Shown: in pieces, positions 1-9,144 of the stretch | Layout of the letters: each line of letters starts with the position of its first letter | How positions within the stretch are numbered: position 1 is the stretch's first letter | Source: Salinicoccus luteus DSM 17002 | Lineage (GTDB): Bacteria > Bacillota > Bacilli > Staphylococcales > Salinicoccaceae | DNA length: 64,000 nucleotides | Direction: 5' to 3' | NCBI RefSeq assembly: GCF_000712035.1 | Contig: NZ_JONV01000007.1 | Coordinates: forward strand, 360,042-424,041 | The notes under the pieces: model-generated | What the model saw: only the letters and a program-made list of their open reading frames with translations | The model's database searches: none | What the model was told of the DNA's origin: nothing | Program-made: the position numbers and the translations under genes

Positions 1-158
1 ACCGCCTTCAATGCTGCACGGGCACTGCGACTTGTTGTTGCAGCTTCCTCAAGCCTGTGACGGCGGGCACCGAGAAGCGCAAACTCTATGATGACGAAGA
101 ATGCAGTTAATGCGATCAATACCGCTGTTACTATGAGTACAATCCACGGGTTACTCAT
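1..158 (-). CDS. CNNM/CorC-family transporter, second copy (N-terminal fragment)
   Basis: This is the first 52 codons of a gene that runs off the left edge. The visible part is one hydrophobic segment (about residues 5-28) with an EFALLGARR stretch, which matches the start of the CNNM (DUF21) membrane domain of HlyC/CorC-type proteins. The ATG at 158-156 follows a strong GGAGGGG site, and its first eight bases overlap the end of the upstream CNNM gene, so the two are probably translationally coupled. Family members export or exchange Mg2+ or other divalent cations at the membrane. The rest of the protein lies outside the window, so CBS domains cannot be confirmed. Confidence 0.8.
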   Translation of the reverse strand, partial: MSNPWIVLIVTAVLIALTAFFVIIEFALLGARRHRLEEAATTSRSARAALKA

Positions 159-1551
159 TATGTCCCCTCCTCTGCTCGTCTATGGAATGTATTTCTTCCC
201 CGTTTTCCATGACATGAAGATTCAGAATGATCGAAGTAGGGACATGCCTGTCCACTCCAGTCACTTCGGCCTCCAAATAGCGTCGTATGGGTTCGTCATG
301 AATGAAATCAGCCGGATCAACCGGCAAATGTATATCCACCTTTTCCCCCACCTCCGGCAATTTGCCGAAATGGGCGATGATCATACCCGCAACGGTTTCA
401 TAGTCGCCTCTTGGAAGTTGATGACCAACCTCCCTTTCCGCCTCATCTATATGGACATCCCCACTCATCTGCCAAATGCCCTCTCCACCAGCTTCCACGG
501 TGGCAGGGATTTCAGTATCGTGCTCATCAGTGATTTCCCCGACCACTTCCTCAGCCAGGTCCTCCAATGTGAGGATGCCGGCGAATCCACCATATTCATC
601 AATGACACAGGCAAGGTCGTTGCTGGTATCAATCATATGTGCCCTGGCTTCTGGCAGGGACATCAAAGTGGGGACCACGAGAGGCGGCTGCATGACTGCG
701 GTTACCGGGGCATCATCCGAAACATCTCCAAGTATATCCACGAGATGTACCACTCCGACAGGCTCATCCTCATCATTGATGACAGGATAACGGGTATGGG
801 CTGCAGCCATCATTGCCCTCACCTGTCCGACTGTGGCCTCAGGGTCCACCATATCCGCTCTGGAACGGGGAACCATCGCATGCTCGACATCCTGCTGCGG
901 AAAATCGAGGATGCGGTCAAGCACCATCGAAAGACCCTCAGGCAGGTCACCGCTCTCCCGGGAATCCGCAACGATATGTTCCAGATCACGCGCTGTCGCG
1001 CTGCTGTCGACATCATGTACCGGTTCTATTTTAAAGAGTCTAAGTAAACTGTTCGCTGACCAATCGAAGAACTTGATCAGCCATCCGAAAATGCTGAGAT
1101 AGATGTTCGTTGAACGGGCCAGGTTCCTAGCCAGCGGTTCAGGATTCGCAATGGCAAGATTCTTCGGGTAGAGTTCACCAAAAATCATCTGTACCACGGT
1201 CGACAGGGCCAGGGCTACCACAGTACCCACTGATATGCTTACAGCAACAGGCACCCCGACACCACCAAGCAGAATGCCCAGGCTCTGTCCAACCAGGGGT
1301 TCTGCCACATAACCGATGAGCAGCCCCGTAACTGTGATGCCCAGCTGGGCTCCAGACAGCATGAAGGAGGTACGTTTTGTAACGGTCAGGGCACTTTGGG
1401 CCGCCTTGTCGCCCTGGTCGGCCAATGCCCCCAGCCTTGAACGGTCGACAGACATGTAGGCGAACTCCTGGGCGACAAAATAGCCATTGGCCACGATTAT
1501 CACAAAAATCACCACAATGCCAAGAAGCAGAGTCAATACAGCGGTTAGCAT
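151..1551 (-). CDS. CNNM-CBS-CorC family membrane protein, probable Mg2+/divalent cation transporter
   Basis: 466 aa. Residues 1 to about 200 form the CNNM/DUF21 membrane domain with several hydrophobic segments and the family motif GELYPK at 125-130. A CBS pair follows (about 215-340, including DEYGGFAGILTLEDL), then a CorC/HlyC C-terminal domain (about 350-450). Relatives such as MpfA act in Mg2+ export and tolerance; the substrate here is inferred from the family. The start ATG lies inside the stop of a possible 53-codon leader ORF (ATGCTAA overlap), and the stop overlaps the next CNNM gene. Tandem CNNM pairs of this style are common in Actinobacteria, so horizontal origin is possible but not shown. 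Confidence 0.88.
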   Translation of the reverse strand: MLTAVLTLLLGIVVIFVIIVANGYFVAQEFAYMSVDRSRLGALADQGDKAAQSALTVTKRTSFMLSGAQLGITVTGLLIGYVAEPLVGQSLGILLGGVGVPVAVSISVGTVVALALSTVVQMIFGELYPKNLAIANPEPLARNLARSTNIYLSIFGWLIKFFDWSANSLLRLFKIEPVHDVDSSATARDLEHIVADSRESGDLPEGLSMVLDRILDFPQQDVEHAMVPRSRADMVDPEATVGQVRAMMAAAHTRYPVINDEDEPVGVVHLVDILGDVSDDAPVTAVMQPPLVVPTLMSLPEARAHMIDTSNDLACVIDEYGGFAGILTLEDLAEEVVGEITDEHDTEIPATVEAGGEGIWQMSGDVHIDEAEREVGHQLPRGDYETVAGMIIAHFGKLPEVGEKVDIHLPVDPADFIHDEPIRRYLEAEVTGVDRHVPTSIILNLHVMENGEEIHSIDEQRRGHNE

Positions 1552-1706
1552 AGAGCCTTCACCATCCTAATATAGGCAAAGGTCCGACCGCAGCACTCCG
1601 TCTCCATTGAGGAAAGGCTGCCCCCATCCAGGACCCTTCTGCCGGGTGGATCCCGACGCAAAGTCCGCGTTTGAAAATGTGATATCGCTGATGTATTGTC
1701 CACCAT
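1545..1706 (-). CDS. Possible 53-aa leader peptide upstream of the CNNM transporter
   Basis: An ATG at 1706-1704 sits five bases after a very strong GGAGGGG ribosome site (1718-1712) and opens 53 codons ending in TAA at 1547-1545. The stop overlaps the transporter start codon (ATGCTAA), the usual geometry of translational coupling. The peptide is Arg-rich and contains RRDPPGRR near residues 17-24; the Asp-Pro-Pro codons lie exactly in the loop and 3' arm of a hairpin. No similarity is recognised. Known Mg2+ leader peptides such as MgtL use Pro- and acid-rich stretches, so a sensing role is a reasonable guess. It could also be a chance ORF. Confidence 0.4.
   Translation of the reverse strand: MVDNTSAISHFQTRTLRRDPPGRRVLDGGSLSSMETECCGRTFAYIRMVKALC
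1578..1657 (-). promoter_or_regulatory. Structured 5' leader of the CNNM pair
   Basis: On the minus strand GUCGGG (1657-1652) and CCCGGC (1646-1641) form a hairpin with loop AUCCA (1651-1647). This loop is perfectly complementary to UGGAU at 1630-1626, a possible pseudoknot. AAGGGUCC (1638-1631) pairs with GGACCUUU (1585-1578), enclosing a GCAGC/GCUGC stem (1621-1617 with 1594-1590). An upstream GGACUUU could compete for AAGGGUCC. No poly-U terminator is present, so control would act on translation. It matches no riboswitch class I recognise. Confidence 0.35.
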
Positions 1707-1860
1707 TGAATCCCCTCCATTTTACACACTTTACTTTTCAAAACTACCCAAAACTGCAGGCTGAAAAACAATTCCGTGCCGCCGCGGCCATGAAGGAAGG
1801 GCTTTTTGATGATCAGCCAACCTTTTTATGTCACGTTTATTTTTATCCATCCACCTGCTT

Positions 1861-3096
1861 TTACTCAAAAATGATATCCCGGATCATATTGAACTCCTTA
1901 GTGAAGACGGAACGCTTTATATCCTCAATCGTCGCTTCTATATTACTGAATGCTTCACGTGCCCGGGTTTTTTCACCCAAATAGTATAGGCTTAAAGGAT
2001 AGACGCATGAACGTGTTGCCATGATGATCCGGTCTATCGGGTGCTGGGCGGCCGAACGGATGTACATCCCTTCTTTATAGTTCTCCACTACCGTCCCGTA
2101 GTCCTTCTTGAAATAGGCCATTTCGAGCAGGAACAGAGGATGGTAGAATGCCATGTTGCTGGAGTGTATCGTACCATCTTCATGATGGCCCTCAACCTTC
2201 CTGATGTATGCCTCATACAGGCCGGCACGCTGCTTTGTGTCTTCCGTCAGTACATAAAAGACCGTGATGGGATGGCCTTCATCAACCAGTTCGAGCTCAT
2301 ACTTTTCCTGTCTGTTGAATTGGAGATATCGCTTCAGCCGCTCCTCATACTCCCCATGCTTTTCCATCTCCCCTTCAAGCCCGTAGTAGTAGCCGAGGAT
2401 CATATTGGCCGAAAAGAAGTATTTGAAGTTCTCCATATCATAGGACAACTCGATGACTCTGTTGGCGAGCAGGACGCATTCCCCCATATCGACCAGGACG
2501 GAAAAGATTGCTTTGAGGTATACGTATTCCAATTCGAGGTGCGGGTCATATGTCTTGAATTCTGTAACTTCCGCCTCGCATTCGACCAGCCTGTTGTAGG
2601 CTTCCCTATAATCCTGGCTGTACATTAGGGATATGGCATCGTTCAGCCTGTTTCTGACGACGAGATGCTCTATTCCGATGCTTCTGTAGAACTTCGCAAT
2701 CTTATCTGTGTATTCATCCGCAATGTCGTGCTCACCTTTATACCTGTAGTAGATGCGGATGATATTGTACAGGTCCATCCCCTTGCTGCTTTGTGAAACC
2801 CGGTCCAGGTACGGCAGTATGTTGTCTTCAATATGTCTGAAGGGAAAGGAGAAGTAATGGCTGAAGTCGGATTCGGCCAACATCTGCCTTGTCCACTCCT
2901 CATCTCCCTCGCGGGTGAGGTAGCCGATGGAGACATCAAGTTTTTTTGCAATATGTGACAGGGTCTCCATGGATGGCTTCGACTTGTCATTCTCTATAAG
3001 GCTCAGCATACCCTTGGTGATCTTGTCGCCTGCCAGATCCACCAGTGTCATATTCCGTTCTTTCCGCAGCTGTCTGATCCGTTTTCCCAAAGTCAT
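1861..3096 (-). CDS. XRE-family transcriptional regulator with TPR-like C-terminal domain
   Basis: 411 aa. Residues 5-60 are a Cro/C1-type helix-turn-helix (GKRIRQLRKERNMTL and KGMLSLIENDKSKPS). The remainder is a long all-helical region rich in Tyr, Leu and Glu that reads like tetratricopeptide repeats, the layout of Rgg/PlcR-like regulators but longer than the usual 280-300 aa. It is divergent from an MFS transporter across 110 bp that holds two near-identical palindromes, so it probably controls itself and that transporter. The ligand is unknown, and no small signal-peptide ORF was seen nearby. The 309 bp downstream, before the CNNM gene, contain that gene's leader. Confidence 0.8.
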   Translation of the reverse strand: MTLGKRIRQLRKERNMTLVDLAGDKITKGMLSLIENDKSKPSMETLSHIAKKLDVSIGYLTREGDEEWTRQMLAESDFSHYFSFPFRHIEDNILPYLDRVSQSSKGMDLYNIIRIYYRYKGEHDIADEYTDKIAKFYRSIGIEHLVVRNRLNDAISLMYSQDYREAYNRLVECEAEVTEFKTYDPHLELEYVYLKAIFSVLVDMGECVLLANRVIELSYDMENFKYFFSANMILGYYYGLEGEMEKHGEYEERLKRYLQFNRQEKYELELVDEGHPITVFYVLTEDTKQRAGLYEAYIRKVEGHHEDGTIHSSNMAFYHPLFLLEMAYFKKDYGTVVENYKEGMYIRSAAQHPIDRIIMATRSCVYPLSLYYLGEKTRAREAFSNIEATIEDIKRSVFTKEFNMIRDIIFE

Positions 3097-3118
3097 GATC
3101 TCATCTCCATAATATTAT

Positions 3119-3137
3119 AGTTTAATTATATTAAACT
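3119..3137. promoter_or_regulatory. Operator palindrome 1 of the XRE/MFS pair
   Basis: AGTTTAATTATATTAAACT is a perfect 8-3-8 palindrome just upstream of the MFS promoter -35 box and close to the regulator gene start. Its arms match palindrome 2 at 3174-3190. Two matching palindromes between divergent regulator and target genes are the typical sign of an operator. Confidence 0.65.
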
Positions 3138-3142
3138 TTTAG

Positions 3143-3171
3143 TTGACAAGCAATATTTTCAGCATTATAAT
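3143..3171 (+). promoter_or_regulatory. Sigma-A promoter of the MFS gene
   Basis: TTGACA (3143-3148), a 17-base spacer and TATAAT (3166-3171) form a full-consensus promoter. It is bracketed by the two palindromes at 3119-3137 and 3174-3190, so a strong promoter is expected to be held off by the adjacent regulator. Confidence 0.85.
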
Positions 3172-3173
3172 AA

Positions 3174-3190
3174 GTTTAATTAAATTAAAC
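3174..3190. promoter_or_regulatory. Operator palindrome 2 of the XRE/MFS pair
   Basis: GTTTAATTAAATTAAAC is a perfect palindrome two bases after the -10 box, covering the expected start of transcription. A bound repressor here would block open-complex formation. Confidence 0.65.
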
Positions 3191-3206
3191 AAGCGGGGTG
3201 GGGGAA

Positions 3207-4565
3207 ATGCTTTTTGATAAAAAGTTGCCCATGCAGGAACGTCTCAATTTTGTCGTCTATGCCCTGAGCCGGTTCATTCTGAGTGTCGGAAAGTATGTCT
3301 ATCTGTTTGCTGTGAGCTACTACATCATGTACGAAACGGGGTCCGCACTCTACTTCTCAATCAACATGGCCATCAGCATTGTCGTAACTGTCATCCTGCT
3401 TCCATTTTCCGGCGTATTAAGTGATTTCGGAAATAAAAGGAAGATCATCATTACGGGCGAAATCATGAACGCCCTCGTCATCCTTGGCCTTTTCATCTAC
3501 ACGATGGTCCATGATATCAACTTGATGGCCATCTATCTCGTCACATTCCTGACTTCCATGATCGAGCCATTCGTATCCAACACTTTCCAGACCGCCATCA
3601 CCGAGCTTTTCCATAAGGAAAGGATCCAGAAGGTGATGGGCTATACTTCCGCCATCCTCTCTTCAACGGTCATCCTCGGCCCTATCCTTGGCGGCGCCCT
3701 GTTCGGACTGTTGAGCTTCCCGCACATCATCATGCTTTTCCTCATCGCCTATATCATTTCCGCTTCCCTCGATTTTCTTCTGGATTTCAAGCTCTACTAC
3801 ACCGAAGCGGATTATGCAGAGGGCACCCGGGAAGAGGGCGCGAGGAGCAGGTTCAAGCGTGACATCAGCCAGGGCTTCAATTTCATCGCCGACAATAGAG
3901 TATTCAAATCCCTCCTGCTCATTGCCGCCCTGATCAACTTCATGGCCGGCGTCATTACTATCTTCCCTGAGAAGATGATGATCCATGAACTATCCTTCCA
4001 GCCCGAAACCGTCGGCATCGTCAATGCCATCGGAGGTCTCGGTGTACTTGCAGGTGGAGTCGCAGTTGCCAGAATCAAGCGGCTTGATAATCCGTTTCTG
4101 CTCATGAAAAGAGGACTGTTTGCATTTGCCGCCCTGGTTGTGGTCTACCTTCTGCCCCTCTACTTTGGCGGGGGCATCGTGTCGCTTGTCCTGATCATCG
4201 GAGGTATCGGCATCAGCGTCGCCATGGCACTCCAGTTCATCAATATACCAATTAACCTCTTCATCCAGCTCGTCACCCCCCAGCATATCAAGGGACGGGT
4301 ATTTTCGACTATGAGCCTCTGTTCCATGAGCATCATGCCGGTCGGTGCCATCTTTTATGGATTCCTCTATGATTTTGAACTCTACTGGATCATCAACATC
4401 GTCAGTGCGATTCTGATGGTCTCAGTAGTGCGCATCTTCTTCAACGAAAACCTCATCGCCAAATCGAAAAGTATGTATGCTGCTGCCAAGAATGAGTCTG
4501 AGGAGTTGGATGATGAGTCAACAGAAGAAGGAATTCAATCTGGAGCCACCCCCCAAAGCATATAG
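3207..4565 (+). CDS. MFS transporter, probable drug or solute efflux protein
   Basis: 452 aa with about twelve hydrophobic segments and a charged loop near the middle (around 200-220), typical of the major facilitator superfamily. The segment DFGNKRKIIITGEI between helices 2 and 3 fits the family's loop 2-3 signature, and the C-terminal tail is acidic. I chose ATG 3207 because GGGGTGGGGG lies just before it; GTG 3198 would have no ribosome site. The gene is monocistronic: it has its own consensus promoter with operators and is followed by a strong terminator. The substrate cannot be told from sequence; export of a compound sensed by the neighbouring XRE-TPR regulator is the simplest reading. 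Confidence 0.85.
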   Translation: MLFDKKLPMQERLNFVVYALSRFILSVGKYVYLFAVSYYIMYETGSALYFSINMAISIVVTVILLPFSGVLSDFGNKRKIIITGEIMNALVILGLFIYTMVHDINLMAIYLVTFLTSMIEPFVSNTFQTAITELFHKERIQKVMGYTSAILSSTVILGPILGGALFGLLSFPHIIMLFLIAYIISASLDFLLDFKLYYTEADYAEGTREEGARSRFKRDISQGFNFIADNRVFKSLLLIAALINFMAGVITIFPEKMMIHELSFQPETVGIVNAIGGLGVLAGGVAVARIKRLDNPFLLMKRGLFAFAALVVVYLLPLYFGGGIVSLVLIIGGIGISVAMALQFINIPINLFIQLVTPQHIKGRVFSTMSLCSMSIMPVGAIFYGFLYDFELYWIINIVSAILMVSVVRIFFNENLIAKSKSMYAAAKNESEELDDESTEEGIQSGATPQSI

Positions 4566-4573
4566 GAAATAGC

Positions 4574-4610
4574 AAAATGCCCGCTTCCATATAAGGAAAC
4601 GGGCATTTTT
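4574..4610 (+). terminator. Rho-independent terminator after the MFS gene
   Basis: AAAATGCCCG, an interrupted inner CTTCC/GGAA stem, and CGGGCATTTTT form a long hairpin with a T-tract, eight bases past the MFS stop codon. Confidence 0.85.
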
Positions 4611-4677
4611 GATGTTGGTACTATGAGGTCAATTGCCACTTTATCCAGTGGCGGCTGAAGATTTCTCCAGCTATACT

Positions 4678-5583
4678 CTATGATTCTGACAAGTCCCCGG
4701 CCTGGGCTTCCTGCTTCTCTTCAAGTGAATGAAGCGCCTCTTCAATGGCCAGGGCGACACCATCTTCGATGTTGGTCGCCGTCACCTTGTCCGCGATGCC
4801 TTTGACTTCCGAAGCTGCATTGCCCATGGCAACTGCTGTGCCGACACGTTTGAGCATGGAGATGTCGTTCAGGTTATCGCCGACTGCCATCACATCCTTC
4901 ATATCGATGCCCATGATTTCTGCGATGTGGGCCAGAGCAATCCCCTTCTGCGCATTTTCATGCGTCAGCTCGATGTTGCCCGCCGAGGATGAAGATACGG
5001 CGAGATTACCGATTTCATACAGCTCATTCTTGGCACGTACGAGCTTTGCCCTGCTCGATGACGAAGCAAGCAGCTTCAATACATTTTCGTCTTCACTCTC
5101 GAATATCGATCGATAGTCGTCCGTCTCTATCAGTGTTCCGCGTTCGAGCCTCTCTTCCATAAAGTTCCTGATCCGTTCTTCACTCGCAAGGTGTCCCATC
5201 TGGCCTGCAAGGTCCATGAAGATCTCTATGTCCCGCTCGACACTCGATGTATATATTGCACGATCCGTATAGACCTGATAAAAGATGTCCTCCGCACGGA
5301 ATACATCTGATACTTTATGGATCAGCTCTGTATTCAATGCATTGGTGGACAGGATCTCATGCGATTCATTGCGTACTTCGGCACCATTCAGGCAGATGTA
5401 CGGCAAAGGTGTCTCCAGTTCCCTGATGATGCCATGTGCTTCGTAGAATGCACGTCCTGTGGCTACGACAACCTGTATACCGCGTTCCATCGCTTTATTG
5501 ATCGCCTCCATGTTACGGCGACTGATATCGTGATTGGGACCAAGCAGGGTCCCATCCATATCCAATGCGATTAGTTTGACCAT
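4678..5583 (-). CDS. Cof-type HAD-IIB phosphatase
   Basis: 301 aa. HAD motif I DMDGT is at 8-12, motif II VATGR near 40-44, the conserved Lys in ENAQKG near 215, and motif IV GDNLND near 236-241. The cap between motifs II and III is of the large C2B type seen in Cof/YidA/YkrA proteins. These cytoplasmic enzymes dephosphorylate sugar phosphates, flavin or PLP-type phosphates; the substrate is not predictable here. It is about 20 residues longer than typical because of an acidic C-terminal tail. It lies downstream of tadA on the same strand with a 63 bp gap. Confidence 0.85.
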   Translation of the reverse strand: MVKLIALDMDGTLLGPNHDISRRNMEAINKAMERGIQVVVATGRAFYEAHGIIRELETPLPYICLNGAEVRNESHEILSTNALNTELIHKVSDVFRAEDIFYQVYTDRAIYTSSVERDIEIFMDLAGQMGHLASEERIRNFMEERLERGTLIETDDYRSIFESEDENVLKLLASSSSRAKLVRAKNELYEIGNLAVSSSSAGNIELTHENAQKGIALAHIAEIMGIDMKDVMAVGDNLNDISMLKRVGTAVAMGNAASEVKGIADKVTATNIEDGVALAIEEALHSLEEKQEAQAGDLSES

Positions 5584-5646
5584 AGGCCTTCCAAAACTCC
5601 CTCTATTATTTTTAATTCCATTCTATCAGAAAATTAAATCATCTTG

Positions 5647-6815
<1,169 letters not shown>

Positions 6816-6831
6816 TTTGCCTCCCGGTTAG

Positions 6832-6861
6832 AAAAATAAGAAGGCAAAGTGCCTTCTTATT
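6832..6861 (-). terminator. Terminator of the kbl-tdh unit
   Basis: The 11-base arms AATAAGAAGGC and GCCTTCTTATT with a five-base loop overlap the tdh stop codon. On the minus strand the hairpin is followed by TTTTT. Confidence 0.85.
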
Positions 6862-7801
6862 ACTTATTTCGTATCGCTTCCAGCATGACTTCAGTCATCT
6901 TTTCAAGATCGTACCGGGGATCGAATCCCCACTGGCGCTTTGCTTCTGTGGAATCTATCGCATTCGGCCAGCTTTCTGCAATCCCCTGGCGTACGGGATC
7001 CACATCATAGTCCAGTTCGAAGTCGGGAATATGTTTCCTGATTTCGTTTGCGACCATCTCCGGATTGATGCTCATGGCACTGACGTTGAATGCATTGCGG
7101 TCCGTCAGCTGTGCAGGATCCGCTTCCATCAATTTGATGATCGCATCGATCGCATCGTCCATATACATCATATCCATGTTCGTGCTCTTGCCGATGAATG
7201 ATGTATATCTGCCGCTTCTTAAGGCTTCAAAATAAATTTCCACAGCGTAGTCCGTCGTACCGCCGCCCGGTTCCTTGACATGGGATATGAGCCCTGGAAA
7301 TCTCACGCCCCGCGTATCCACACCAAACTTCTCATGGTAGTAGTCGCACAGCAGCTCGCCTGCAACCTTGTTCACTCCGTACATGGTCGTCGGACGCTGG
7401 ATTGTGACCTGTGGCGTATTCTCCTTCGGTGTCGAAGGGCCGAAGGCTCCGATTGAGCTCGGCGTGAAGAACTTCAAGTCGAATTCCCGGGCCGTCTCCA
7501 GTGCGTTCATCAGACCGCCCATATTGATCTCCCATGCAAACTGTGGATTCTTTTCCGCAGTCGCGCTCAAAAGTGCCGCCATATGCATGATCGTATCCGG
7601 CTTGAATTCGGAAACCAGTTCCTTCATCCGCTCCTGGTCCCTGACATCCAGGATCTCGAATGGTTTCCCCTTCAGATTCTCATCCTCAGGCGGCTTTATA
7701 TCTGTCGGCAATACATTCTCTTCCCCATACTTTTCCCTTAGTTTCAGGGTGAGCTCCGTGCCGATCTGGCCGAGTGCACCCGTTATAATAATTCGTTCCA
7801 T
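6860..7801 (-). CDS. tdh: L-threonine 3-dehydrogenase, short-chain (SDR) type
   Basis: 313 aa. An N-terminal NAD-binding Rossmann fold carries GALGQIG at 8-14, with TDIKPP after strand 2 and the catalytic Tyr141-Lys145 pair in [18 protein letters not shown] near 190 is characteristic of the SDR-type threonine dehydrogenases rather than sugar epimerases. It oxidises L-threonine to 2-amino-3-ketobutyrate, which the upstream kbl product splits. The 16 bp gap to kbl and a shared terminator support one transcript. In many genomes this protein is labelled only as an NAD-dependent epimerase. Confidence 0.88.
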   Translation of the reverse strand: MERIIITGALGQIGTELTLKLREKYGEENVLPTDIKPPEDENLKGKPFEILDVRDQERMKELVSEFKPDTIMHMAALLSATAEKNPQFAWEINMGGLMNALETAREFDLKFFTPSSIGAFGPSTPKENTPQVTIQRPTTMYGVNKVAGELLCDYYHEKFGVDTRGVRFPGLISHVKEPGGGTTDYAVEIYFEALRSGRYTSFIGKSTNMDMMYMDDAIDAIIKLMEADPAQLTDRNAFNVSAMSINPEMVANEIRKHIPDFELDYDVDPVRQGIAESWPNAIDSTEAKRQWGFDPRYDLEKMTEVMLEAIRNK

Positions 7802-7817
7802 TGCTGTACTCCTTAAT

Positions 7818-9008
7818 TTATGAGATTACATTCAGTTCCTTGCCGATCTTTTCGTACACTTCGAGCGCTTCATCGAGCATCTCTTTCGTATGTGCTGCTG
7901 TCGGCATGTTCCTTACCCTGCCGGCACCTTTCGGAACTGTTGGGAAGACGATGGATTTTGCATATACACCCTCTTCCATCAGACGTTTTGAAAACTCCTG
8001 TGTCGTCTTCTCATCCCCGATGATGCAAGGTGTAATCGGTGTTTCAGAGTTGCCGATATCAAAGCCGAGCTTCCTCAGCCCTGCTTTCAGGTAATCTCCA
8101 TTCTCCCACACTTTGTCATGCAGTTCGGTGGAGGCCATCAGCATGCGCACCGCTTCGGTGATTGCACGTGTATCCCCCGGAGTCAATGATGTGGAGAACA
8201 GGAATGGACGCGCCGCCACTTTCAGGTAGTCGACCAGGTCCTGGCTGCCCGCGACATATCCGCCGACTACGCCGATTGCTTTGGACAGTGTGCCCATCTG
8301 GATATCGACATCCTTTTCGAGGCCGAAGTGCTTCACTGTGCCGGCACCTTTGCCCATGACACCTGAACCATGTGCGTCATCGACATATGTGATCAGGTCG
8401 AATTCCTTTGCGATATCGACGATTTCAGGCAGCAGAGCAACATCCCCGTCCATGGAGAAGACGCCGTCCGTGATGTACATGACTTTCCTGTACTGGCCGG
8501 ATTCCACCGCTTCCTTCGCCTTCCTGCGGAGGTCCTCCATATCGGAGTGGTTTACGCGGATGATCTTCGCACGGGACAGGCGGCAACCATCGATGATGGA
8601 TGCGTGATTCAGCTCATCAGAGAGGATCGCATCCTCCTTGCCCATCACGGCCTGTATGGCAGCCATGTTGCAGTTGAAGCCGGACTGGAATGCGACTGCG
8701 GCTTCCGTCCCCTTGAATTCAGCCAGCGTATCCTCCAGTTCCACATGCAGGTCGAGCGTCCCGTTGATTGTACGTACAGCACCTGCTCCAACCCCATGGG
8801 AGTCGATTGCTTCCTTCGCCACCTTCTTCAGTGTTTCGTCTGTCGCCAGACCCAGATAGTTGTTGGAAGACAGGTTGATCAATTTTTTCCCCTCAATCGT
8901 AATTTCCGGGCCATTGGCACCTTCTACGACATTGATCTCATTATAAAGTCCGTTTTCCTTCAATTCCTGCAGATTCGATGCAAGATACTCGTCCAAAATT
9001 TTAGACAT
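7818..9008 (-). CDS. kbl: 2-amino-3-ketobutyrate CoA ligase (glycine C-acetyltransferase)
   Basis: 396 aa, the standard length. A PLP-dependent alpha-oxoamine synthase: DDAHGSG at 210-216 binds the cofactor ring and K243 in TLSKAIG is the Schiff-base lysine. It cleaves 2-amino-3-ketobutyrate with CoA to glycine and acetyl-CoA, completing threonine degradation begun by tdh just downstream. I moved the start to ATG 9008, which has GGAGGAG six bases before it; the reading frame extends eight codons further upstream without a ribosome site. Confidence 0.93.
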   Translation of the reverse strand: MSKILDEYLASNLQELKENGLYNEINVVEGANGPEITIEGKKLINLSSNNYLGLATDETLKKVAKEAIDSHGVGAGAVRTINGTLDLHVELEDTLAEFKGTEAAVAFQSGFNCNMAAIQAVMGKEDAILSDELNHASIIDGCRLSRAKIIRVNHSDMEDLRRKAKEAVESGQYRKVMYITDGVFSMDGDVALLPEIVDIAKEFDLITYVDDAHGSGVMGKGAGTVKHFGLEKDVDIQMGTLSKAIGVVGGYVAGSQDLVDYLKVAARPFLFSTSLTPGDTRAITEAVRMLMASTELHDKVWENGDYLKAGLRKLGFDIGNSETPITPCIIGDEKTTQEFSKRLMEEGVYAKSIVFPTVPKGAGRVRNMPTAAHTKEMLDEALEVYEKIGKELNVIS

Positions 9009-9144
9009 TGTCAATCTCCTCCTCTTTCCCATATCATATCACAAGTGGAACACCTCTTAGAATTGAAAACATGGGTTTTATTATGTTTATAAAAGTGCGA
9101 AAATTTGATAAAATTATGTAATATAATTTATGGAGGCGAATCAC

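Noticed and set aside
1590..1640. Resemblance of the CNNM leader to an M-box (Mg2+) riboswitch or to the SRP RNA core
   Set aside because: AUGGAGA...GUGCUGC and GGUCC...GGGCAGCC recall pieces of each, but the rest of the M-box core is missing, the coding start follows too soon, and the SRP tetraloop and receptor segments are absent.
2000..3000. Rgg-type quorum-sensing system with a short signal peptide gene
   Set aside because: The regulator has the right domain order, but no short hydrophobic peptide ORF with a ribosome site was found on either side.
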